A DNA stretch of 64,000 bases from Diogma glabrata (Eukaryota; Arthropoda; Insecta; Diptera; Cylindrotomidae): positions 381,661,460-381,725,459 of the forward strand of contig OY856187.1 of assembly GCA_963693315.1 (NCBI GenBank), in the 5' to 3' direction. Position 1 is the stretch's first letter. Each line of letters starts with the position of its first letter. Positions 43,292-52,599 of this stretch are shown here, one piece after another. The notes beneath the pieces are model-generated. The model did not search any database. It was given only the letters and a program-made list of their open reading frames with translations, and had not been told where the DNA came from. The translations under genes and the position numbers were made by a program.

Positions 43292-44289
43292 TTATAGTTT
43301 GATTCGACAATAGCAAACTATATGGTTCTTAATACTGATTGGAGAACAAGAGGGCGCAATAAATACATTTTGAGTATTTTTAATAACATGTATTTGGACA
43401 AGCATTTTATATGTTCGTTCCAGTTTAATTTGATATCCAAATGCAAACCCAGATAGTGAAAAGTTGAAACCATTTAAATTTCTATACATCCGTAACAGTT
43501 AAACTCATTTCTCGTTATGAGGAATTTGATAGTAGTTTTCCTATATTGAACAGCTTACACTTAGTTTTGTTACTCAATATCATGCCATGTAAATCAATCC
43601 ATTTCCTGATGAGCTTTAAATCATTATTCATATCATGTATGATACTCGGTTTGAAGATCCGTCATAGCTTAGTGCAATGTCGTCCGCAAAAGCAGGTTTC
43701 TTGGCCTTCGTTTCTAAGTCAAATATTGAGTTAACATATATAAGGAACAGTAGAGGTCTAAGGACAGATCCTTGAGGAACTCCTACCTTAAAATTGGTTA
43801 TTGGGCTGAATTGGTAATCAAATTTAACTGTTTGTCTACGGTGTGCGAGATAGAATCTGATCCACGAGTAAGACACTCCACGAATACCAATATGATAAAG
43901 TTTTGTTTTGTTTTGAAGAACAAGGTGGTTGACCATATCAAATGCTTTAGTGAAGTCAATAAAAATAGCTCCTGTCTTAAGCCCCTTGTTAAGATAGCAA
44001 ACACAGGACTAAGAAAACTCAGTAAAGCATCTTCAGTACCAGTGCCACTTTGAAACCCAAATTGTTTGCAGTTAAAAAATTTGATCTTATCAAGGTATTG
44101 AATTAACCGACCCTTTACAATTTTTTCGAGAATTTTAGAAAAGCTTGAAAGTCGAGAGATAGGTCTGTAATTATTTTTTTCTAGCTTGTTTCCTATCTTA
44201 TATATCGGTATAACAACCGCTAGCTTGAGATTGTTTGGAAAGGTACCAGTTTCAATGCTTAGATTGGAAAGATAACATAGTACATCTAC
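43292..44289 (-). pseudogene. reverse transcriptase body of LINE C
   Basis: Segments LAVVIPIYKIGNKLEKNNYRP, FSKILEKIVKGRL, QFGFQSGTGTEDALL (43950-44290), then in another frame VGVPQGSVLRPLLFLIYVN and the FADD box (43679-43690), then the thumb down to 43292. One frameshift near 43950. Catalytic motifs survive. Confidence 0.8.
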
Positions 44290-44311
44290 TAGGAGGTCGC
44301 CGCTTCTCAAG

Positions 44312-44707
44312 ATGGACGGGTCTACGCCCCAGAAGTACTCGGAACCCAGTTCCGACCAAGGACCATCACAAAAATTTCGACGAAAGGTGCTACTCCGACG
44401 CTCCATTTTTTGGATAAAGAAGCAGTTGTCACTGGCCTCACTGCTTCAGATCCTCCTCGTCATGGCCGGTATTGAAAGAAATCCTGGACCAACTAAAATA
44501 TGGCATTGTGCAATATGCAAGAACATTTTAAGGGCAAACACTACATCCGTCCAGTGTAATAGCTGTAAAGAATGGTGTCATCTTAAGAACTGCTCAGGCT
44601 TTGCAACACATAAGCAATGGACCAAAAACTACATAGCGCCATGTTGCTATGCATTAAGTCAACATATAAATACGAGCTCGCAACAGAACACAATGCGAAT
44701 CCGGTAA
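44312..44707 (+). pseudogene. LINE A2 N-terminus: 2A-like peptide plus zinc finger
   Basis: The start ATGGACGGG lies 10 bp from the element 5' end. Residues 43-60 read SLLQILLVMAGIERNPGP, ending with N-P-G-P encoded at 44480-44491. This matches the 2A consensus (D/G-V/I-E-x-N-P-G-P after a hydrophobic run), where ribosomes skip the Gly-Pro bond. C-terminal to it is a zinc finger (WHCAICK, VQCNSCKEWCH, CSGFATHKQW, APCC) of PHD-like type. The frame is lost near 44700, where the endonuclease frame begins one base off; copy A1 has both in one frame. Confidence 0.85.
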
Positions 44708-45981
44708 TCCCAAGTGATGTGAAAATAATGCAGCTAAATTGTAACGGTCTCTTAAACAAAATCGATGATATCATCAACTTTATGTATAAAAACAATATTC
44801 TAGTCGCGGTTTTGCAAGAAACCAAATTAAATGTTAGATCTAAGATTAGTGATAGTATCTGTAATTATAGAATTATAAGACTGGATAGAGGGAAGGACAA
44901 AGGTGGTGGCCTTGCCTTTATCATACACAAAACCATTATCTGCCGTACAACCACATTACCAGCAGTACCGGGAACTGATAAATACCTAGAACAACTAGGT
45001 ATTACAATAAAATCCGGAAATACGGAGATAAATCTAGTCAATATTTATATTCCACCAGTAAGCAGCTGTGATATAGGTTATGAACCGTCCATAGGACATT
45101 TATTTTACACCAAAGACTGTCTAATTCTCGGAGATATAAATGCTCACCACGATCTATGGCACTTACACTTGAACACTGACTCAAGAGGTGAAAATATTGC
45201 TGATCAAATTGATGGCTCCAACTTTGGAGTCCTCAATGAACCACTACCAACAAGAGTAACAAACAACTCATACTCGTCTCCAGATGTTTCACTTGCCAGC
45301 ATGTCACTAATGCCAATCGCTGAATGGAGAACTGAAATTGCATTGGGATCAGACCATGTGCCGATCATAATCATCTTAAGCCGTTCCTTAAACAAAATGA
45401 AATCCGAGAAGAAGACTTACATTAATTTTAACAAAGCAGACTGGGATAATTTTACCAATTTTACTGAATTAGAATTCAGTAAGCAAATTTTACTAATTGA
45501 CGCCCTCTCTGGGGAAAGAATATTCAGAGAAATTTTTAACAAAGCTAGATCTCGCTTCATTCCAGCCGGCAGAATACAAAATATTAAACCAAACTTCCCA
45601 CAAGAAGCCTGTGTACTTTCCTCCCAAAGAGATGATATCAGTAAGGCAGATCCAACTGATTCTAGAATTTCGGGCCTGAACAAGCAGATAAATAAACTAG
45701 TAATGGAACACAAACGCAACAAATGGAAAGTTTTAGTGAGTAAGTCAAACTTTGGCACAAATAAAAGTCTGTGGAAGGTGATAAAGGGTTTAACACATCC
45801 GCGTCCATCGCATAACAACTGCATGATCTCCTTCGATGATATCCCAACCGAAAACCATAGAAAATGTGCAACAAAATTCAACACGCAGTTTACAGAAAAG
45901 CAAAGTAAACATGAAAAAGAAACCAGGTCAGTATTAAGACATATGCGCAAACTTAATACTGAAAATTTCGAAACGCAATAA
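44617..45981 (+). pseudogene. APE endonuclease and linker of LINE A2
   Basis: True homology starts near 44700. Motifs: IMQLNCNGL (Asn), VLQETKLN (Glu), IYIPPVSS, CLILGDINAHHDLW (Asp), SYSSPDVS and GSDHVPIII (Asp-His), i.e. all catalytic positions of an APE-type nuclease. The frame goes on through the linker (FTNFTELEFSKQI..., NKSLWKVIKGLTHP) to 45981. Only the junctions to the preceding and following frames are broken. Confidence 0.85.
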
Positions 45982-46876
45982 AGAAATCCAAACCATCTAA
46001 AGCTGTTGGACATCTCAGCCATCATGCTAAAACAAATTGGACCCAAAGAATTGAACTTTCTCACTACCATACTCAACACATCTCTAAATACGCTCCAGAT
46101 ACCAAATATCTGGAAAACGGCTAGAATAAGTCCCATTTTACATAAGTTCCCACCTGGCAAGCCTGAAGAAAAGGGAGAATCCTATAGACCGACCTCTATC
46201 CTCTCATCGGTTGCAAAATTGATAGAAGCACTACTAACTACTACCTCGGCTAACCGAATCTTGCAAATTGGCGTCACATCAGCATGGCTTTAGGAAAGCA
46301 CACAGTACAACCACCGCGCTTCATAGAATCCAAAACCAAATCAGCGATGGTCTAAACCAAAAACAACCCTGTGCTAGAACAATTTTAGTTGCACTTCACC
46401 TGTCAAAAGCTTTCGACACAGTGTCACATGCTGCACTACTGAACGACATATTCAACACCAATCTGCCAGGTCTAACAAAACGCTGGTTGTGCAACTATCT
46501 CAGAGGCCGCCAAACATACGTTGAGTTCCGTAACTCTAGATCTAAGATGAGAGTACTTAGACAAGGAGTTCCACAAGGTGGAGTTCTCTCGCCTTCATTA
46601 TTCAACCTCTACTTAAGTAGTTTACCTGCACCACCGGAAGGAATAACTATCACGTCATATGCAGACCACAGTCTTGCAACAGGAAACAACCTGGAACAAC
46701 TCACCAATGTCCTAAACACCTACCTCAACACTTTGAATGAATGGTTTAGAACCAAAAACTTGAAATTGTCCACTGAAAAGTCCACTTCCACACTTTTCAC
46801 CACATGGACGAAGGAGGTAAATACAACACTCAATATCTGCATTGACATACTAATTCCTACTGTGAAAAATCCATAA
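45982..46876 (+). pseudogene. reverse transcriptase of LINE A2
   Basis: 46006-46240 gives ISAIMLKQIGP and ESYRPTSILSSVAKL. 46268-46876 gives HGFRKAHSTTTAL, LVALHLSKAFDTVSH (the catalytic Asp of LDLSKAFD reads His), RQGVPQGGVLSPSLFNL intact, and TSYADHSLATGNN where YADD is expected, so the catalytic double Asp is destroyed by a small deletion near 46665. Stop codons and shifts follow. Confidence 0.85.
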
Positions 46877-46929
46877 CTTAAATTCAACGCTCATGCTCAA
46901 CAAATAAATACAAAACTTAAAAACAGGAG

Positions 46930-47694
46930 TCCGCTCTAGCGGACAGTTCGTGGGGTAAGGATAAAAACACAATAATAACGGCATATAAAGCAATAGGAAG
47001 GCCTTTCATAAATTACGCTGTTCCCATATGGACACCCCAAGTCGCTGACACCCACTGGAATAAGTTACAGATAACACAGAACGCAGCCTTGCGAACAGCA
47101 ACCGGATGTCACTTGATGGCCCATCGAGATCACCTGCACGAGGAATGTAACATATTGCCGGTCCGTGAACACAACGAAATGCTTACCAAACAATATCTTT
47201 GGTCCTGTCATGGAGAGCAGCATCCTGGCAATGACACCTTATCCATGACAATACCACCTAGAGATATAGAGAACTGCGAAATGCTTCCTACAAGATGTAA
47301 GAAGCAATGAAGACATAAATAACATCGACGAGCCAACGTATAAGAGGGGGTTGAAAAATCTACATACCAAAACCATTGACGACACAATAAAGAACTACGC
47401 CCCGAATCGAGCAAACCACCACAAGTCGCTGCTGAAGAGGTAAAACTGCCACGCAGCACCAGAACCATCCTAACGCAGTTAAGATCCGGTTGGTCACGCA
47501 TCTTAAATAACCACATGAGTAGAATTGACCATGAAATTGTTGACAAGTGTCCCATATGTGAGAGCACGCCACATGATGCTAACCACCTTTTTAATTGTCC
47601 AGAGAAACCAACCGACCTGACGAAGGAAGATCTGTGGTACCGCCCAAGGGCAGTAGCAGAGTTCCTGAATCTGGACTTGGAGCCGGAAGAATAG
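46930..47694 (+). pseudogene. C-terminal part of LINE A2 ORF
   Basis: Frames 46960-47310 (IGRPFINYAVPIWTPQVA, ATGCHLMAHRDHL, HNEMLTKQYL) and 47440-47694 (LRSGWSRILNNHMSRIDHE, CPICESTPHDANHLFNC, LWYRPRAVAEFLNLDLEPEE, stop). The zinc knuckle is complete. At least one frameshift near 47290. Confidence 0.8.
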
Positions 47695-47740
47695 CACCAC
47701 AACTCGTCGCTACAACAACAACAACAAATAGGAGGTCGCC

Positions 47741-47940
47741 AATTTGCTTAAAAAGAAGGGAGCTAATCCCGTCAGCTCCAACTGATTGCTTGTTTTTAGT
47801 ACTTGAGAGTTGAATAATTATTTCTTCTCTAGTTACTCGATTAAAAAAGAAGGAATTACTTTGGTAACTACCCTGATTGTGTAGAAGTGGGTTATCAAGA
47901 TCTATTTCAGGTAAACTGCCGATATTTTTAATTGATTATA
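47741..47940 (-). pseudogene. start of the RT region of LINE C
   Basis: Minus strand: NIGSLPEIDLDNPLLHNQGS, TREEIIIQLSSTKNKQSVGADGIS, KQIGDL; the VGADGIS segment is the first RT block. It joins the RT body at 44289 once A2 is removed. Confidence 0.75.
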
Positions 47941-49011
47941 TTTTTTTTTTTTAATAAAAAGTGTTGTGAAGTAGGAATTACAAAATGTGTCACAACAACA
48001 CATTGATACCTTCTAAGACCCAGGTCCCACAACATCATGCGTCTTGAGGTATAGGTGGACGCTTTCTTTAAATCTTTGAGGATTGAAGGCACTCGAGACT
48101 ATTGATTCGGGCAAAGCATTCCATTTGTACGATGTACGTACAAAGAAATCCCTTTGCGTTCTATTACTATGACGGCAATCTCGACAGTCCGACCACCTGC
48201 ACAAACCGATTGACGAGTCAAACGGGGAAAAACATATGTCTGAGGAATTATGGACTTGATTTCATCCGAGCACTGGTGGTGACGATATTTATAAAAAACA
48301 ACGAGTACAGCTACAGTGCGACGATGTTGTAGGGAATCAAGATCTAATGTTAAATCTCGATCAACAACAATTCGTATAGCACGCTTTTGAACAGAGTCCC
48401 AAAGAGCTACGATAGTAACAGATGCAGCGCCCCAAACTTGACAACAATACTGCATACAGGGACGAATATAGGACTTATAAATGTGGAGTAATTGATGCGA
48501 AGTAAAATATTTTTTACATTTATTGAGGAGGCCGAGTTTTCTTGACGCGCTCTTTGCCATGGCCATTATATGATCGTTCCAGAGTAAGTCATTGGATATT
48601 GTGACTCCCAATAAACGAATGCTTTCACATTCGTCTATTTGGTCGTCACACATATTAATTGAAATATCGTTGGGAAACTCGGTCTTTGATCTGGAAACAA
48701 TCGATAGCTGTGTTTTGGTGGAATTAAAATTGACCAAAATTTTGTCACCCCAATCGGCGACTTTTTTTAGATCCTCGTTTACATTTCTGGCAGCGTCTGT
48801 CCGGGCGGGATTTATTCGTTCATGCATTTTACCCTTCCTTTGAAGATAGGGGGACGAATGACTTGTGCAGTGTACTATCATCTGCAAAACTATTTATTGG
48901 GTTACTGGTGATTTGCAACAGTTCGTTGATATAAATTAAAAATAAAGTGGGAGATAAAACTGAGCCTTGGGGTACACCAGCGTTAATTAATTTGGACTCA
49001 GAAGAGAAGCA
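47941..49011 (-). mobile_element. LINE D, copy D2, 5'-truncated
   Basis: Same family as D1: minus strand ends in a T/A-rich tail (47941-47955) and the conserved GTGTTGTTGTGACACAT. It is truncated in the RT near INAGVPQGS at about 49011. It abuts LINE C, in which it may have inserted. Confidence 0.8.
48013..48890 (-). pseudogene. RT thumb and C-terminal domain of LINE D2
   Basis: 48099-48887 corresponds to D1 from KGKMHERINPAR to the RSTRQSA region (ESIRLLGVTISNDLLWNDH, CMQYCCQVWGAA, SVQKRAIRIVVD). The FADD region (48880-48895) and the C-terminus (48013-48204, RDFFVRTSYKWNALPE) are in other frames. Confidence 0.8.
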
Positions 49012-49340
49012 ATAAAGGTCACCAACAGGCCTTCGTCTATACCTGTTAGCAGTCTATATACAACTGGGGCGACAGGTGCCCAGAGGTTGGTACTTTTCAT
49101 GGTTTGACCCCACATGAGTCCTCTCTAGTGTGTACCCACTAAGGGTGCTAATAAGGCCGCAACCCGGGCGGCTAAGCCAAGTTCCCCGTTCCCGCTAGAC
49201 ATGACAACAGGTTTACGGTTTGCAATAGCAGGCCAGAGCCTACTATAGCTCAGGTACCTCGGGTTCGCCAGGTCCCGTATCGCGGTCTAATCAGACCAGT
49301 GACCCCTGAGGTAAATGGGATTGCTTTATCTTGCCATCTG
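49012..49340. other. GC-rich block of unknown nature
   Basis: Clearly richer in G+C than its surroundings, no open frame of note on either strand, abrupt edges with LINE D2 on one side and Gypsy G2 pol on the other. Contains GCAACCCGGGCGGCTAAGCC and GGTACCTCGGGTTCGCCAGG. Could be the UTR of another element; not identified. Confidence 0.4.
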
Positions 49341-49347
49341 AGCTTTC

Positions 49348-50652
49348 CTATACCCTCTTTAAACATCCATTCTCTAGCTGGAGACTGTCCCATTGCGCCC
49401 AGTACGCCTTCAAAGTTTTATCAGCAATATCTCCCCATACTGGTTTGCAACCCTTTTCCTTGAACTCGATGATCGGTGCAAGATCCGGATCTTCTAATTG
49501 ATCTCTCCTTATGGCTTCAGCAGTCCATTCATCATCAGGTAGCACTTGTAGTAATCGTACATGGATGATGTTCTCCTTACTTTCTTGGCGACTGCAATGC
49601 TTGCATTCAACTTGACAGGGTCGTTTTGATAATGCATCAGCTTTCCCATGTGCAATACCTTTTCGATGCTCAATGTCCAAATCGTACGCCTGCAACCGTT
49701 CGATCCAACGTGCTGCTTATCCCTCTGGATTTTTGAACTGGAGTAGCCATCTTAACGCACCATGGTCAGTTCTGAGATGAAATTTCTGACCATACAAGTA
49801 TTTATGAAAATGTTTGACGCTTTCCACAATAGCCAATAATTCCTTTCGAGTTACGCAATAATTCCGCTCCGGATGGATAGTATTTTGAAGAAATAAGCTA
49901 TCACATTTTCCTGACCATCCATTTTCTGCGACAAGACTCCTCCTATACCTTCATTACTGGCATCAGTATCCAAAATAAACTGAACATTTGGTATAGGATA
50001 GGACAGAATTGGAGCCGTACATAATCTCCTTCGGAGCTCCACAAATGCTTGTTCTTGAGGTTCATTCCATTCAAATGCCTTATCTTTTCTGGTTAACTCA
50101 TGCAAACTTTTGGCAACGTTGGCGAATCCTGGCACAAACCGTCTGTAATATGTGCACAATCCAAGGAAGGCTTCGTAGTTCATGTAGGTTCTTTGGTCTT
50201 GACCAGTTCATAACTGCTGCAATCTTGTCAGAATCTGTATGAATTCCCCTTGCCGTAACCCTGTGTCCCAAATATTTTACTTCTTCCTTGAAAAGTGAAC
50301 ACTTTTTGTGACTTAACTTTAAACCAGCTGCTTGCAACCTTTCCAGTACCTCCGCCAAGTTCTTCAAGAGGTCATCAAAGTCTTTGCCCATGACGATGAT
50401 GTCATCCAAATATACAAGGCATATTTTCCAGTGTAAACCTTTTAGTACCCGTTCCATTAGTCTTTCAAAAGTTGTGGAAGCGTTGCATAATCCAAATGAC
50501 ATGACATTGAATTGCCATAGTCCATTACCTACACTGAACGCCGTTTTCTCCCGATCTTCCTCCGCAATTTCAACCTGCCAGTAACCACTCTCCAGGGATT
50601 TTCTGAAGGCTCGATTACACCAGCTTCTTTCATATCCCACCGCTATCATCAA
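49348..50652 (-). pseudogene. pol: Gypsy G2 pol: RT and RNase H fragments
   Basis: RT: MKEAGVIEPSENPW near 50610-50640 is followed directly by ESGYWQVEIAEEDREKTAFS, i.e. an internal deletion; then FGLCNASTTFERLMERV and YLDD (50401-50412). RNase H: FILDTDASNEGIGGVLSQ (50183-49851 frame), then RKELLAIVESVKHF and LRTDHGALRWLL, then HRKGIAHGKADALSKRP (to 49348). Three frames; it ends before the integrase at KRV. Confidence 0.85.
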
Positions 50653-51363
50653 TGTTACGTTTTTCTCAACCTTCCTTCGAATTGGCCTAACTCACAATTC
50701 GATAAACGTAATTCCCAATCTCTTCTGAGTTCGATCACTGATTAGTAAGCACAAACACCAGGTTTTATTAAGTATTCAACAACTTAATTGTTCCACAACA
50801 ATAGGAAAACAATACAGCAAACAATATTCCTAACTAGAATATTCTTTCAACAGCTTCAGAAACTCCAACGGTTTATTGTAGAAATTTCCAGTACACTACG
50901 TTCAAAATAATACAAAATATTTCTACTCAATAACACATAACTTTATTACACTTATAACTTTACACAAAAATTAATTTAAAGATCACTTTTATAATTTTAA
51001 CTTCACTATCGCAGGTTTAAAATAAAACTAACTCCTAACTACAACAGGTAATTTGCTTATATACAATTCTGCATAGTTCTCGACCATTCTAGATCACTCT
51101 TTAGAAACCTTGAGAAAATATTAGAATATTCGATTATTTTACGTTATGTTGATTTGATTCATAAAATCATTTATTTTATATTGACAATGACACTAATTCT
51201 AAGAACTGGATAACAACAACAACATTATTCGTTTCATTCATTTTTTGTTGTGTTTTGTTGATTTTATTTTCCTGGAAGTGACTGTAATCGTCTAGATCTT
51301 TCTGTAATCGTCTAGATTTTTCTGTACTCGTAACAGTATGTATTATTTGAGTAGAAAGTAACA
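50653..51363 (-). repeat. LTR of G2 (711 bp)
   Basis: Ends TGTTAC (50653) and GTAACA (51358-51363), TG..CA with a 6-bp inverted repeat. On the minus strand it has TATATAAG near 51057-51064 and AATAAA near 50764-50769. A direct repeat TCTGTAATCGTCTAGAT occurs twice at 51280-51320. It stands 5' of the pol fragment, so it would be the 5' LTR; no primer-binding site follows it, in line with the deletion. Confidence 0.6.
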
Positions 51364-51379
51364 TAATTGCTCTGACATG

Positions 51380-51412
51380 ATTGCTGGTTTCGGCTGCGCT
51401 TCAACCAGCAAT
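51380..51412. repeat. perfect 10-bp stem hairpin
   Basis: ATTGCTGGTT (51380-51389) and AACCAGCAAT (51403-51412), 13-nt loop, followed by TTTT. Origin unknown; beside the G2 LTR. Confidence 0.6.
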
Positions 51413-51648
51413 TTTCATGCACGAGCAGCAATGTAGTACTTTCTGTTCTTAATAAACAATCTACATTTGACGTCCCGCGCTGGAAAAATTAATTTATTTC
51501 TAACAGTAAAACTCATTTCTCCATTAATTAAATATAAGTTTTAATAGAAATTTTTTTTCGATATAAAGCCCCTACGAAAAATTTCAACTAAATCAAAAAT
51601 GTGTCGGCCAGAAAGGTGTCCGATTTGTAAAAGAATGACCCATAAACA

Positions 51649-51921
51649 TTAATCGTTCATTATACAATTGTTGTCCACTTCCACAACAGTAATGTTGACA
51701 TCTTCTAGTTTGCAAAAAGCTACAATATCCATACCACATGATGTCGAATATCCTTTATGGAGCTTGGCGTTGTCGTTCTCGTCGATAAGATCATTTAGAT
51801 TGGCTTCAGTTTCTAGGATGGTATCGCTTATAATACTACTTAGCCACATACCGAACGGTTCGAAACTGATTTTGGAGTTTTTGAAATAGTCAAAAAGAAA
51901 TTTCGAGTTTTTCTCTGTCAA
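51649..51921 (-). other. unknown coding-like segment, 90 codons (possible exon)
   Basis: The frame reads LFDYFKNSKISFEPFGMWLS ... STSCGMDIVAFCKLEDV and ends at TAA 51649. Amino-acid use is balanced and unlike the low-complexity frames nearby. It has no in-frame ATG near the start, but TTTTTGACAG just upstream (minus strand, near 51918) would serve as a splice acceptor, suggesting a last exon. No family recognised. It may equally be old element sequence. Confidence 0.3.
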
Positions 51922-52340
51922 AAATCAATTGCTTTCATGTAAAAATCAAAATACGTATGATATTTTTTATCATGCCTGTAGTGAATGCCTTAAAAAAATT
52001 AGTTTGTATTCATATTTCAATACATAACGCCTAGGCCTTTTATTTGAATAAAATTTGTTTACAACGCCTAGGCGTTTTTTTTTCGGGGGAAGATGGTAGG
52101 TAGATTTTTATGGGGGTTCTGTTGACTAACCTCAATACAAGAAAATTTAAAATATGCTACGCGTGCCTACATGGGGATGTCGGTGGGGACCCAGAATCTC
52201 CAGAAGGAAGATCTGCCATGTCACAACTCTCCCTATAATATTTACGCTTAACATATCACTTTAACACAATCAATAGCAAAAAAAACAATACAAATACAAT
52301 AACAAAAAAACCTAATTAGAGCAAAATCAAATATAAATAA

Positions 52341-52590
52341 ATGAGTTTACCTTCTTTAATTGATTTATTCAGAAAAACTTTATATCCAAATGGTGCATCC
52401 AAATCACAAATTTTGTCTGCATCTAAATCAAACTGCGGCAACAAAACATTCTCCAGACCTCATAATTGTAAGTACATTATTCCCGACATCTTAATTTCAA
52501 TTTGTTCATCCCAGACATCTTAATTTTAACTTATATTCTCACCCACTTCTCATTGTAGGTCACATAGCGCGAAAACCAAATTAAAATAAC
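52341..52590 (+). other. possible small spliced gene, first exon MSLPSLIDLFRKTLY
   Basis: ATG at 52341 opens a frame with unremarkable composition (MSLPSLIDLFRKTLYPNGAS ... KTFSRPHN). A strong donor ATT-GTAAGT follows at about 52468. Two acceptors are in reach: TTGTAG near 52559 (adds about seven residues) and TTCTTGCAG near 54177 (adds about ten). Both give a short protein. No family recognised and no promoter assigned. Confidence 0.3.
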
Positions 52591-52599
52591 ACGACATAT

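Larger units (their letters stand above)
44302..47728 (+). mobile_element. LINE A, copy A2, full length (3427 bp)
   Basis: Flanked by the 12-bp direct repeat TAGGAGGTCGCC (44290-44301 and 47729-47740). It starts GCTTCTCAAGATGGACGGG and ends in ACAACAACAACAACAAA. It contains in order the 2A-like peptide, zinc finger, APE endonuclease, RT and C-terminal zinc knuckle. It lies inside the RT of LINE C in opposite orientation. Several frameshifts make it inactive. Confidence 0.92.
42049..47940 (-). mobile_element. LINE C, split by two LINE A insertions
   Basis: Three minus-strand blocks belong together: 47741-47940 (start of RT), 43170-44289 (RT body) and 42049-42326 (C-terminus). Removing A2 (44302-47728) with one target-site copy rejoins KQIGDL with LVDVLCYL in frame; removing A3 (42342-43154) rejoins the C-terminal frame. 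The upstream endonuclease is missing or lies beyond LINE D2, which begins at 47941. Confidence 0.8.
49348..51363 (-). mobile_element. Gypsy element G2, internally deleted, with one LTR
   Basis: pol fragments (RT, RNase H) on the minus strand at 49348-50652 directly follow an LTR (50653-51363). gag, protease, the first RT part and the integrase are missing, and no second LTR is seen on the left. Confidence 0.75.

Noticed and set aside
44583..46160. Minus-strand frames of 80, 63 and 247 codons
   Set aside because: Antisense shadows of the LINE A2 endonuclease region.
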